Below, piece by piece: positions 36,462-47,580 of a stretch of 64,000 nt of DNA; position 1 is the stretch's first letter; each line of letters begins with the position of its first letter. Below the pieces are notes generated by a model that was not told the DNA's origin, did no database searches, and worked only from the letters and a program-made list of their open reading frames with translations. The DNA comes from Sthenelais limicola (taxonomy: Eukaryota > Annelida > Polychaeta > Phyllodocida > Sigalionidae): positions 11,592,646-11,656,645 of the forward strand of contig OW804100.1 in assembly GCA_942159475.1 (NCBI GenBank), given 5' to 3'. The translations under genes and the position numbers were made by a program.

Positions 36462-36639
36462 CTGGTATGGTAAATATTATCTGTTTAGCATTTATACTGC
36501 ATGAAGTGCGCGAGACTCCAGCCTTTTGGCCTCCAAATTTTAACGGTTCAAAGTTGATTTTCTCCAACTTTTGGGGGATTTGAAAAATACACCCCAAAAC
36601 GTTAACGATTTCCGAAATTACCGACGCCATTTTGGTCAC
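36462..36639 (-). CDS. Candidate first coding exon with YY1-like start (minus strand)
   Basis: Minus strand: AAAATGGCGTCGG at the second Met, a form of the YY1 element often found over start codons of animal genes. The frame reads MTKMASVISEIVNVLGCIFQ, continues LEKINFEPLKFGGQKAGVSR and meets a donor CCAG/GTAGGG in phase 1, which fits the entry phase of 31655-31773. Unrecognised protein; may equally be a chance frame. Confidence 0.28.
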
Positions 36640-36659
36640 TGGTATTGGTCGAAATATAA

Positions 36660-36795
36660 CTCATCTCTATCTCCTGCTCTCTCCCAACCCCCTCTCTGTC
36701 GGACATTTCTCTCTCTCTCTCCCTCTCCCTCTCTATCTCCCGCCCTCTCTCACACACAAGAATAACCACTACAAGCTAATATATGAAATACACCT
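36660..36795. repeat. Partial copy of the 52.5-kb dispersed repeat
   Basis: CT-rich stretch followed by ACAAGCTAATATATGAAATA and CACC, matching AATACAAGCTAAGATATGAA and ATACACC at 53465-53490 and its upstream twin. The similarity stops exactly where the foldback element begins. Confidence 0.6.
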
Positions 36796-36798
36796 TAT

Positions 36799-37498
36799 TA
36801 GGCCGTGAGCCAATACAGTAAAAGTAGGCTAGAAATTAATTTTCGTTCCCGCAATTGGGGTGCTACAAAATTTTTACATATTTTGGTAGACAATAACCTT
36901 AATAACTCAGGATTAAAAGTTCTCCATCCAATATCCTGCAGTTTTTGAGTAAAGTGGATTTTAAAAAATTAAATATTAAAAATTAAAAAATAAATCTGTA
37001 GCTCATTATGAGGGGTTTAGTGGTCTTTTAAAAATATATTCTAGTACACAATGCCATAGATAATACAGGGAAAAAAGTTTTCCATCCAATCTGCAGTACT
37101 TTTCATGTAAAGTGGATTTAAATATAAAAAAAGGGGAAAAATTGAAAAAAATGTGGAGCTCAATATGAGCCATTTAGTGAAATTTAAAATACATATTCTA
37201 GTACACAATACTGCAGATAACTCAGAATGAAATGTTCTCCATCCAAAACTTTCAAGTTTTGATGAAAAATGCAAGTTAAATTACAAAAAACATAACAGAA
37301 TGTATTAAAATATATAAAAAAAAAAGTGTTATGTTAAATATGAGACTTTCATGAGAGATTGTTCTCTTTACATATACGAGTACAAAGTACTACATGCTCA
37401 GAAATAAAATCCCATCCAATATCCTCTACTTTTCTTGGACATTGGAGTTAAATAAAACAGAAATCATGTAGTTCAATATGAGTTGTTTACAAGAAGAC
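36799..37498 (+). repeat. Left inverted arm with internal tandem units
   Basis: Unit markers (CCATCCA) fall near 36922, 37081, 37238 and 37411. Between them recur TTCTAGTACACAAT and AACTCAG. Divergence among units exceeds that between matching units of the two arms. Confidence 0.85.
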
Positions 37499-39719
37499 TT
37501 GGGGAAACACTCAAGTTCAAGTCTGAATCCAGCAAATTCCACTTCTTCTATCATATCACTGCCATGGAAAATGGTCAGATCAGGGGCAATATTCTGCATT
37601 GTTATATGTAACAAAATACAAATACAGGTGGCCTTTAGGTGTTAGATGTGGCAAAAAGTTCACTATTTGTGAAATATTCTTCCACTGCTGCACTGACTGC
37701 AACTTATTGTTGTCAAAAGTGCCTGGTGTTAGTGGGTCTTAGGCTTAATAGCAGCAGGGGGTGGGGTGGGTGGTGGGCGGGACTTGGAATCTTTGTCAGC
37801 AGGAAACACAAGAGGAATAATGTCTGTCATCTGAGCTCTTATTTACTATTTATATTATGAAGAAAAAATTATGAAACCATTTTTGAGTTTAAATGAATGT
37901 AATCATACTGCATACTAGGTTACCTCAATAATAATAGCTGCTCAGAAATGTAATGACGAAACGAAAATGAAACGAAACAAAAACGAAAATTTACAACTCA
38001 AATACTTTTCAAGTTTACCTCTAACTCGAGAACTAATAAAAACAGTGTGACATTAATTTGTGTTTGTCAACTGTAGCACTCCCCCACCCTTACTGTATTA
38101 ACAACAAACATAATCTATTCAACAGAATTAATGTGTTCTATTTAGTCACTTATAAATCCTTTATCAGTTATCAAAAGTCAGCTTATACTATACAATATGA
38201 AAAAACATTTATATATAAGTATATCATGTTTTTAAAATGAAAACAGTCCTTCTAAGGGCTTTGGCAATACAATTTGGAATTATAGACTAGGTTTGATAGC
38301 GATGATGTATTATGGGATGAATTTGAGAGATTGAGTAATAATTTTTCAAAAATTGTTTAATTGATTGTGAGATAATATCAATATATAGTGTGAATTAGTA
38401 TTCTCTAGGTAACATGAGAATACATCCACAAGGTAGACAGGCATTTTTTCTAATTTATTGTTAAATATATTGGCTCAATATGTACTAAAAAAAATCAACA
38501 TTATAGACCAACTCTAACAGATCCAAATTGAAGCAAGGAGAACAATTCATGAACAGGAGGGGATTAGAGAATCAGTTGCTTAGGGCCCTTTTTTGACACC
38601 ATACTTTTGTATATATTTAGTCCTATCAGGGGGAGAGAGGGAACATAATAATGGGGTGCGATACTCTACTCTTTCAAATATTATATTTCCTTGAATGAGT
38701 GCAGGGGGTAGAGCATGATTAACTAAAAAGTGCTGGGCCTTGAGAAAACGCCTGACTTAAGATTATATCAATCCCAACATATGATGCAATACCATTGGGA
38801 CATGGCACTATCTGTAGTGGTAATGATTTGACATTGGTTTGACTTTGTCTATCTCCAGTAGTGTAATTTCTGTTTCCCATATTAAGGCTCTTCAGCTTAT
38901 ACACTTGGCCAACCTTTTGATAGCCCAGTTGGCGTGCTTTGGATGGGAAGTGAAAGGATGCTCTGGTAACCCACTGGGATTCAAAATATGAAAAAGAATT
39001 TATATTCAAAGAAATGTTTGAGTTTTGAGACTACATTCCTGCAAATAATTGTTATTAAAGCTATTGATGTGTGTATGGGCCAAGATATCATTAAAGTTTA
39101 GAGATTACATAGATGGTAATTTTCTAGTAGATTAACTGTACTACATAAAATTATTGGTAAACCTTTCAGTTGTTATATTAAAAAATTAAAAAAGCTCACA
39201 GGGGAGCAGTATGAGTGTAACTACTATGTGCTTGTACTCTTACAAATATGTATGACGGATACAAATAAATGTTGGAAGAGGTATTAGGCTACTATCCAAA
39301 TCATAATGTAACAATAGAAGTTTAATTTTTCAGAAAACCTATTTCTCATTTAAAATGTTGAGTTGAAGTGCAGTCTGGAAGACCTGCATAAAGTCCATTT
39401 TCCAAATCTGTGTTATTTGATATTCCTTTTGTTGGCATTCTTTGATTCAAAAGTATAACAGCTTTATGCATGATAAAGGAAATATAAAGGTAATGGACAC
39501 AGACAATATTTAAAGATCTTCAGTGAATTATGTGGGGTTTCAAGGTCTTGGGAATCCACCATGCTAATTTGCCAATGCTAGAAAATGGCCTGTATGTCAG
39601 ACAAAAGGCCTGAGTGTGGTGGGTAAATATAGGTAACATTAAGCCACATTTTAAAATGTTTTGGGGAAATATGCCTTTTATTTTGTTGTCAGGATTTGCA
39701 TCGCCCAGTGAAACCAAGG

Positions 39720-39860
39720 CTTTACCTAGACATATTCCAACATATACCGGGGTTAACATGTAGCATGTTAGACATTTCCCTTGGGCTTTACCTAGACATA
39801 TTCCAATATATGTATACCTGGGTTTAAATGTAGCATGTTAGTTAGACATTTCCCTTGGGT
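39720..39860 (+). repeat. About 70-bp tandem duplication
   Basis: GGCTTTACCTAGACATATTC occurs twice (39718 and 39784), each followed by a variable AT part and GTAGCATGTTAG...ACATTTCCCTTGGG. Lies just inside the right arm of the foldback element. Confidence 0.8.
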
Positions 39861-39873
39861 AGAATTTTCAATT

Positions 39874-40556
39874 AGTCTTCCATAAACAACTCATTGAACT
39901 ACATGATTTAACTAATTTTCTGTTTTATTTAACTCCAATGTCCATAAAAACTACAGGATATTGGATGGGATTTATTTCTGAGCTATTGTAGTATTTTGTA
40001 CTTGTATATGTAAAGAGAAAAACCTCCCTTGAAAATCTCATATTTAACACAACAATTTTTTTTATATATTTTAATATATTTTGTTATATTTTTCAAATTT
40101 AACTTGCAATTTTCATAAAAACTTAAAAGTTTTGAATGCAGAACTTTTAATTCTGAGTTATGTGCAGTATTGTGTACTAGAAAATGTATTTTAAATTTCA
40201 CTAAATGGCTCCACATTTTTTCCAATTTTTCCCCTTTTTTTATATTTAAATCCACTTTACATGAAAACTGTTGGAGATTGGACAGAAATTTTTTTCCCTG
40301 TATCATCTATGGCATTGTGTACTAGAATATATTTTTAAAAGACCACTAAACCCCTCATATTGAGCTACAGATTTTTTTTTTAATTTTTGATATTTAATTT
40401 TTTAAAATCCACTTTACTCAAAAACTGCAGGATATTGGATGGAGAACTTTTAATCCTGAGTTATTAAGGTTATTGTCTACCAAAATATGTAAAAACTTTG
40501 TAGCACCCCAATTACGGGAACGAAAAGTCTATTTTGAGTGCATTGGCTGATGGCCT
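39874..40556 (-). repeat. Right inverted arm
   Basis: Reverse-complement copy of 36799-37498, including the stretch GGTGCTAC...GGGAACGAAAA at the outer end and the four CCATCCA-type unit markers. Confidence 0.85.
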
Positions 40557-40679
40557 ATATACCACGATCGGGGGTTGTACACGCTGCAAATGAGTGGATA
40601 CCTACTATTGTGTTTTGTTGAATGGATCCACGCGTGAAAATATTACCCTTGTTTAGCCTAAATGTAAGAAGCATCCTCA

Positions 40680-40830
40680 TTGACGTTTCGCTTGCTCATG
40701 ACGTCACGCCCATTCGTGACGTCATATGCCACCGTGTCGTCGTTGATTAGCCAATCAGCTATACGCTTGTCTAGCGCTTTGGCATAAAACAAACCAATAT
40801 GGCGGATCATTGGAGAGAAGCGAGGTGAAT
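40680..40830 (+). promoter_or_regulatory. Candidate promoter: two CREs, CCAAT box, YY1-like ATG
   Basis: Two TGACGTCA sites at 40699 and 40717, CCAAT at 40751, and AATATGGCGGA at 40797. The last overlaps an ATG (40799) opening MADHWREAR up to GCGAG/GTGAAT, a possible first coding exon. CRE and YY1-type sites near CCAAT boxes are usual for broadly expressed animal promoters. No downstream exon was found, so the gene itself is not shown. Confidence 0.35.
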
Positions 40831-40883
40831 AAATACTTTGTTTCTTCAATTTATTTTATAATATAAGATCGTGGTATAAAAAT

Positions 40884-40983
40884 AGGATGTAACTCGGTTA
40901 GTTTCTGACATACTGCACACGATGCACACGATTTGCTTGACCATCGTGTACAGTATGTCAGAAACCAACCTCGTTACATCCTA
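40884..40983. mobile_element. 100-bp hairpin MITE
   Basis: Left AGGATGTAACTCGGTTAGTT and onward is mirrored by AACCAACCTCGTTACATCCT at the right, arms about 40 bp around a short loop. No coding sequence. Confidence 0.8.
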
Positions 40984-41965
40984 TCACAAAACAGACACAA
41001 AGCCAAGTACGTTTTACGAAAATATCCATATTGAGATTTACAATGTTAGACTTGTTGCTCCATATTGCATTAGCTGGATTATCCTAGCTTCTTCCACTCA
41101 AAGGTATCCAGAAGTGTAACCACGTGTAACCACGCAAGGGTATAGGAGCGCTTTGCATGAGGAGTAGGAGGAAATAAAATAAGATTTGCTTGAAATTGAT
41201 GCCAATGATGAGAATTTGACGATTAATAGTTGAATGGCATAAGACGTGCATGGTGCAATGCAGGAACTCACTATAGTCTGATACACTCTAGGTCCAAACC
41301 CTCAGATTAGATAGGAATGGTATGTCAGGCTAATTCGCTAATCGGTATCTCTGCCTAGAACTCGGCGTTTTAATGGGATTATAATGACATTTTGCAGTCT
41401 TAATGGAATTATAATGGCACTTTGCGGCGAGGTTTGAGGCGAGAGACTTTCCCTTTGCTGGAAGGGCCTCAACTTTGGGCCTAGAGTGGATACTTTACTT
41501 GTGTTTTACATTTTGTACATGTTAATCTTTTTTTTTTGTTTTAAAAGTTGTACACGTTAATCCTTATATACAATGTGTCTCTTCTTCTCGGTACACTGAC
41601 TTTGCTTTCCCTCTGTGAGGTGGTGCTGCACCATTTTTAGGGCATACATATTTCTATGGGGGCACTAGCCCTTGGTCTGGCTCTATATAATGAGTTGTAT
41701 TGGTGTACAACAGCTGATTGGAGAGGACTTTCAGTTACGGATGTATGACAAATTTTAGGGGAATAACGTTTCTAAATAACATATGGGGTGTTTTCTCTGC
41801 AAAGACTGTTGCCTGCGCGCTTCATTGTGGGACCCATAGGTGTAATGGATACCAATTTTATTTTTGAGGGATCCCTTGGTCATGATGTATGCAGGGCTGT
41901 GACAATAGTTAAGGCTATGTGTATGTGTTGCATTGAAGCTGTGAGTGGTATGCGCTGGCAGTAGT

Positions 41966-42080
41966 GTAAAGGCCCATTCACATTACAACGGCCGATTGGT
42001 GTACGGCTACCGCACGGCAAAAAACACAATGTTTAAGTATTACAGCCGGCAAGTATCGGCCGGCTGGTCGTGGTAATGTA
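41966..42080. mobile_element. Short inverted-repeat remnant
   Basis: CATTACAACGGCCGAT at 41980 mirrors ATCGGCCGGCTGGTCGTGGTAATG at 42055 with an insertion. GC-rich ends in AT-rich DNA suggest a MITE. Confidence 0.4.
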
Positions 42081-42293
42081 TATATATATAATATATGCAT
42101 ATAAATATCAGTTTCTCATAAATGAACGGACATATATATAGGCACAGCACATTTAGATAACGAAGAAGTTATAGTTGCATGAACCCTAAAGTTTCAATGT
42201 TATGTTAAATACAGAGCCATTAATCAGGCAGGTACGATGTAACATACACAATATAGGTGTGAATTGCATGAAATAACAGAAGAACAGGTGAGT

Positions 42294-42395
42294 GTATGAG
42301 AGGGGGTGAGTAGAGGAGGGGAGGGGTGAGATGGGGTGGGGTATGAGAGGGGGTGAGTAGAGGAGGGGAGGGGTAAGATGGGGTGGGGTATGAGG
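42294..42395 (+). repeat. 48-bp purine-rich tandem repeat, two copies
   Basis: GTATGAGAGGGGGTGAGTAG and onward, repeated once with one G/A change. The minus-strand frame across it is compositional. Confidence 0.85.
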
Positions 42396-42425
42396 TGGGG
42401 AGAATCGGCTTTGTGGACTAGGGCC

Positions 42426-42466
42426 AACGATCCTATAGCTACACAGTGTGTAGCTATAGGATCGTT
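42426..42466. repeat. 41-bp near-perfect palindrome
   Basis: AACGATCCTATAGCTACACA, one base, then its exact reverse complement; CTAGGGC flanks lie on both sides. Could form a cruciform. Confidence 0.9.
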
Positions 42467-42738
42467 GCTAGGGCTTTTAGTATAAGTGTTATACCCGCTT
42501 TTCATTTTGCTTTATTCCTAAATTTGATTACCTAATATTGCATAATAAAATATGAATATCAATACGTGTAATTATCAATCAGACGACAGGATGTCTCCAC
42601 ATGTCTCCATATGTTCTCTTTAGTAATTAATAGGTATGTCTATCCACCTGATTACCATCTGTACCAATGACAAATCGATCCCTCGATGAATATATTCGTC
42701 ATCGGGAGGTCTCAAAGGCTAGTGTATAAACGTCATGC

Positions 42739-43194
42739 TTGCAAGCAACTGCCACGCCCACCTTTTTGGCGACCAATTCGTTCGATCCAGACACACGTTG
42801 GTCTCACCGTCGCACTGTGATTTTTTTTTCTTTGCTCTTGTATTCATGTATTTTATTTTTATTTCATGTTTTTCTGCATTATTCATGTCTGTTGTTTGGG
42901 AATGAAAAATCCAAGGTCCCTTGGATTTATTCGGCCAACCAGCTTCAGTATCCATTCATTCCCCACGACCTCCACACAACGACATATCATACCTCTAATG
43001 ACTTATACATAAATACAAACACAGCTGCTGTCCCAGCAGGAGGCAACACCACATATATCACCATTGGTCAGTTGTATAAGGATTGGCTAATCATTATTAA
43101 GCATATTATTGGTCATCTGTCACATGGCATTATGGGGCACATGGTCTCTCTCTCTCTCCTATTGGTTTACCTCGATGTATCACCCAGTATATAA
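42739..43194 (+). CDS. Hypothetical 151-codon ORF in a dispersed repeat
   Basis: Reads MQATATPTFLATNSFDPDTR with a hydrophobic run near VIFFSLLLYSCILFLF. Its 5' part shares a CCCACCTTT...TGATTTTTTTTTCTTT block with 46400-46480. No family or splice signals; likely a repeat-borne chance frame. Confidence 0.15.
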   Translation: MQATATPTFLATNSFDPDTRWSHRRTVIFFSLLLYSCILFLFHVFLHYSCLLFGNEKSKVPWIYSANQLQYPFIPHDLHTTTYHTSNDLYINTNTAAVPAGGNTTYITIGQLYKDWLIIIKHIIGHLSHGIMGHMVSLSLLLVYLDVSPSI

Positions 43195-43914
43195 CATGCA
43201 TAATTTCACAGGATAAAGAGATATTATTGAAACGGTATCTTGACCTCGTCTCTTCTCATTACTTCATTACATCATTCAGATCGAAGCTATACCTTTTCAT
43301 ATACTTAATATTATCGATCACTTTATTGGTATTCCCGGGGGTATTCTTACCATATAACACATGTAAATAGAAGCAAATGGAAGAATTGGGTAACGGTAAG
43401 GATAAGGGTAAAGGTGAAAACTGAGTAAAGAAATTCCAGTGAAATGTATTCAGTTTAATGTCCATATACCATAGCTACTGACCCGCATCGTCAGGATCGG
43501 GCGTCGCTCCAATGCACTGAAATCTGATCATGTTGTTTACCACTTGTTCTGCATGGTTCAGCCCCCAAATAGGGCAAATTAAGAGTTGTTACACATAGAA
43601 AGTTTCTTTTCCTTCCATGCCTTCTTGATTGCAGTCCATATATAGATTACAAAATTCCCCCAGTATAAAAACTGCACTCTTCTACTTCTTTGTTACTACA
43701 CAACTAGTACTTTTATAATATAGTTATTGGAGGTTAATGGAGATTAGATTAATGTAGTTAATGTAGATGATGCCGGATCGAAGTGCCTTGATAAGGTGGA
43801 TGTGGCTGTGATTTTGAAAATAAGTCTGATAATTATTAATATGCGCATTTTCTAATTGTATGTTAAACGTTTGTGTCCAATGAAAATGTTTAAAAAACGA
43901 ACAAGTTCACAGTA

Positions 43915-43961
43915 TACAGTACACAATTGTAAGCAGGGGCTGCTTACAATTGTGTACTGTA
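43915..43961. repeat. 47-bp perfect inverted repeat
   Basis: TACAGTACACAATTGTAAGC and AG, a 3-nt GGG loop, then the exact complement. Probably the whole or one end of a hairpin MITE. Confidence 0.9.
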
Positions 43962-44109
43962 TAGCCGCAATGGTCTGAGGAGGCCTCCCTCCCCTTCACC
44001 TAAAACATACATATAATAGTCACTTTAAATTTATTGGTCAAAAATTGGCTCGGTCCCTTAGCAATGAGGGCATCCACAGCACTGTGTGTGCACGTGTAGT
44101 AACGGATTG

Positions 44110-44235
44110 ATGGCCGACACTGAGGGGCTGCTGGTGCAAAGTTTATGTACCATGATCCCTTGACAACGCCTCAGGGTTATGCATAAGCAGTGTGCCATGC
44201 AACAGACCCGATGGAGGTTATTACTTCTTTGTCTC
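44110..44235 (+). repeat. Dispersed repeat, diverged copy at 55.8 kb
   Basis: GGCCGACACTGAGGGGCTGC and onward to CGATGGAGGTTATTACTTC resembles 55783-55870 (ACCGACCTCGAGGGGCGGCT to AAATGGAGGTTATTAATT). No promoter box or tail that would make it a clear SINE. Confidence 0.45.
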
Positions 44236-45671
44236 TGTTTAATGTGAGAGTTCACAGTTAGCGCATCCATACCACTGCACTTGTTTTTAAATATTTTTAT
44301 CTGTTCCCTATGCGACAAAAAAGTCCTTATAAGGGCTGGCGATGAAATAAGGTACATAACGGAATTGTAATACTTTGTGATGTGAGAAGAATCTAAATGA
44401 TTGTGATAATTAGCGAAAGTGGTAAAAGTAAATGATAGAGAGAATAAACTCTCATAGTGAACATTTTTTGAATATATAAATTTCAGCAGTATTAGAAAAT
44501 GTATTATTATGAATGTAAATATGTAGAAGGCAACGCAATAGGATATCAACATAGTTGACGAGCGTTTTTTGTTATATTCTGTAAATGATTGGCCGTAATA
44601 GTAATAAAAAAAAATACCACTGCACGTGTGTCATGCATGTGTGGTATATAGCAATTAGTTACCCGCCAGAGTAAAAACACGAGTCGTCCTCGTCAGAGCA
44701 AAAGCTAATTGGGCCCCCCAGAAATATTGGAAACTTTTTTTTTCAAAAATGAAAATATCTAACTTAAAATCTAGAAATACTTATTAGATTATTAGACTGT
44801 TTACTATCATTGGAATCAGCTTGATCTCATCTTTTCAAATATAATGGTATTTCAAAATCAACGGTCTTGATTTAAAATCAATTCCAGACCCCATACATTT
44901 TAAATACCGTCTTAAGAACGGCATCCTGCCAAATACCATAATTGTACCCGATATGTAAAACCACCAACCTGTATTATCAAATAACGAAATCCATCTACCA
45001 TATAAAAGACATACATGTATGTATGTCAAATGAATCACTGGACATCCAACTTTCATTTTCATCCCCATCTCATCTTCATTACTCCATTATCATCCAATCT
45101 CTGTTGATTAAACCGTATAGACTTCAAATGATTTGATTTCAACACCTTTATTTATATTGCTGAAATGTACTAGCGATAGTTCAGGGTTGGGCGGAATACC
45201 GGGCCTGGCCCGAGCCCTTCAATAAATAGCTATGGCCTATACCACTATTTCATTATATCCTGAATAAAGATTTATACAAAAAAAGTCTATTTGTTGCGAC
45301 TTATGACTCATTGTCCTGAAACACATCACATATGGACAAAGTTCTGGAGCGGTAGGGATCTGGAGGAAAAGGGTTGGACACCTGGAGAAGTGGTTGCGCA
45401 ACCACTTCGCCACATTAAATGACGTTTTTACAATTAGTTGGAGTCTATTAATTTATGGTCTTTTAGAGGGAGTAACAACATAGCTTATGATACTGAAAAT
45501 AGGCAAGATCTATTAAATACACACAAACCCCTGTTCTTTGCGAAGTGGTTATACCACAAATTAGCCACACGGCCTAGTAGACAGTGAATCACTCATAACC
45601 TTTTTCATAATGCATATATTTTTCCTTTATACCTCGTTGGAAAGGGTTTTGATGACTCATTTTAATGAGAT

Positions 45672-45740
45672 ATAGAATAGAATAGAATAGAATAGAAAGT
45701 CTTTTATTTGTCAAAAATTAGTTACAGTGAAAGTGACAAA
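45672..45740 (-). mobile_element. LINE 3'-end remnant, (TTCTA)n tail
   Basis: Minus strand: GACAAATAAAAGACTTTCTA followed by (TTCTA)4. Same build as the 10.4-kb remnant (AATAAA then pentanucleotide tail) but with a different unit. Confidence 0.5.
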
Positions 45741-46370
45741 TGGGTCGACATGCTTATGTGCTGAAATTGATCAACACATTTCTTCCTGCTGCTACCCCGA
45801 TTGGAATATAACATGATATGATGATTTATATATATATAAGGTAGTTATCTAACGACTAGGACATGGTTCATATAGTAAGGTACATTACTATATTTTACAA
45901 CAAGCGAATAATTAGTTGTTCGATTAAAGAGAGGTATGTTTGTACAGGTAAATAGGGTTGGCAGAGTGCCCAAGTCTCAATGTACTTTTGAGATTATAAT
46001 AATTTGTCAATCAGTACAGATCGTTACGGTATAGCTAATATCAGTAAATATAATTTACTTTAGTAGATTATTATCTTGGCATAAATATGAACCCTTGTAA
46101 AATGTGCGAAGTGGTTGCACATCTATTTTTGCCATTCATTGGAGGCCTGTGGAAAATTTATATTTGGTCATATAATTCAGCCAATATGTATAATTCGAAG
46201 CTGATATGCATTTAAATGACATAAGATGTAATCGTTGTGTTTTAACACTCATTGTGCATATTTTTAATAGATAACTTAATCTACTCATATCTACCGCATA
46301 TATCCCCATCAAACCACATAATACAGCAAAACATAATTAATTTTGGTATTCTGCTGTTCACTGCCCATCT

Positions 46371-46874
46371 ATGACGTCACGGCGGGTGCGACCAATCACA
46401 AGCGTCCTGCCTCGCCCACCTTTGCCAGAACACTGCAGCGGTTACGCACACATCGCCGCTTCATTTGTGATTTTTTTTCTTTTATTCTATGTATTGTATT
46501 GGGTACTAATAAAAGTGCTTGTGCATGCCCATACTGCCTCAGATCAAAATATATATCGTCTCATACCTATAGGCATCGTCGTAAGACCCACGCCCCCCCC
46601 CCCTCCCCTGCGCATATGTATAAAAGATACTTTTGTATTGTCAAGGACAATGGTCTGTAAAAACTTGGTAATAGGTAATTTTTTTGTCTGTTATACCAGC
46701 TGGCTCAGTGGCCTCATTGGTATGTGCTTGGACTTCCAATGTCAATTCATGGAGTGTTTATTTACAATGAGGCTTCTGACAGTGTATAGTAATGGAATAT
46801 TCGATAACACCACACACATGTCAGCAGAGGCTGCAAAATATATGACATACACCCGACTTCATACACTTGGATAA
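46371..46874 (+). CDS. Hypothetical 167-codon ORF
   Basis: Long for this AT-rich DNA. Starts MTSRRVRPITSVLPRPPLPE and has two hydrophobic runs (ASFVIFFLLFYVLYWVLIKV; NLVIGNFFVCYTSWLSGLIG). The start overlaps a TGACGTCA and a CCAAT lies at 46392. No family recognised. Its first 100 bp resemble 42730-42850, so it may be repeat-derived. Confidence 0.2.
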   Translation: MTSRRVRPITSVLPRPPLPEHCSGYAHIAASFVIFFLLFYVLYWVLIKVLVHAHTASDQNIYRLIPIGIVVRPTPPPPPLRICIKDTFVLSRTMVCKNLVIGNFFVCYTSWLSGLIGMCLDFQCQFMECLFTMRLLTVYSNGIFDNTTHMSAEAAKYMTYTRLHTLG

Positions 46875-46974
46875 ATGACACGAGACGATAGTTTGGCTGC
46901 AGATATATATTCTTCTCCATATCAATACATGTATATAAAAATTTCAAATGAAACATCTAAGAATTGTTTCTAGA

Positions 46975-47001
46975 TTTTTTTTTTTTTTTTTTTTTTTTTT
47001 T
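46975..47001. repeat. (T)27 homopolymer
   Basis: Uninterrupted T run; could be the tail of a minus-strand retrocopy, but no retrocopy body is recognisable to its right. Confidence 0.9.
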
Positions 47002-47482
47002 CATGTTTTAGAAAATAGTTTGCAATATGTCTGGGTGGACAATTGCTAAGATAAAGTAGCTAAATATACTCCATAGGATTATCTTAAAATCTCATCTTAG
47101 AATATATTGAATGAACTGCCTTAAAATTTAGTATGTATTCATACGACCTCAAGGACTAAACCTCTCATAGATTAGATCATTCCAAAATTAATCACATTGG
47201 AAAATATCAATTTTGCTACTTGTGACTCATTTGTCTGAATCACATCACATATAAGATAATAATAGAGGTTGGGTTACATTAGAGTTCCAAACACCGGGAA
47301 CTGAGGATATCAGACATAAGATATATTTCATCTGTCAAATACTGGGATGAAAAGAGATATTCAACATAAAAACATGGTTAGGAACTAATAAAATGTTATT
47401 AATAACGAACGTTAAAGGTAATAAATACACTTGTATGTTATTCATTCATTATATATTACAATATTTAGTATGTTTTCCGCCT

Positions 47483-47560
47483 ATAAACTAGCAAGGGGAG
47501 AAAGAAATAGTAACAAAACAATATATGCAGCTGTGGGGCCACGGCAATTATATGTCCGCC
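47483..47560 (-). repeat. Element 3 repeat B2
   Basis: 78 bp from ATAAACTAGCAAGGGGAGAA to GTCCGCC; identical to 47742-47819. Confidence 0.96.
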
Positions 47561-47580
47561 CTAAAGATCTTTTATTAAAA

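Larger units (their letters stand above)
36799..40556. mobile_element. 3.76-kb foldback-like element with 0.7-kb inverted arms
   Basis: Left arm 36799-37498 and right arm 39874-40556 are inverted copies at high but imperfect identity, running from TAGGCC at the left to GGCCTA at the right. Each arm is itself built of about four degenerate tandem units of 155-165 bp marked by TTCTCCATCCAATATCCTGC and GTAAAGTGGATTT. The 2.4-kb centre has no long frame. Flanks show TAT on both sides, a possible short target duplication. Non-autonomous; superfamily unknown. Confidence 0.85.

Noticed and set aside
42224..42505. 93-codon minus-strand frame
   Set aside because: Product of the 48-bp purine repeat and the palindrome.
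44058..44552. 164-codon minus-strand frame
   Set aside because: Overlaps a dispersed repeat, low-complexity hydrophobic start, no splice or domain support.
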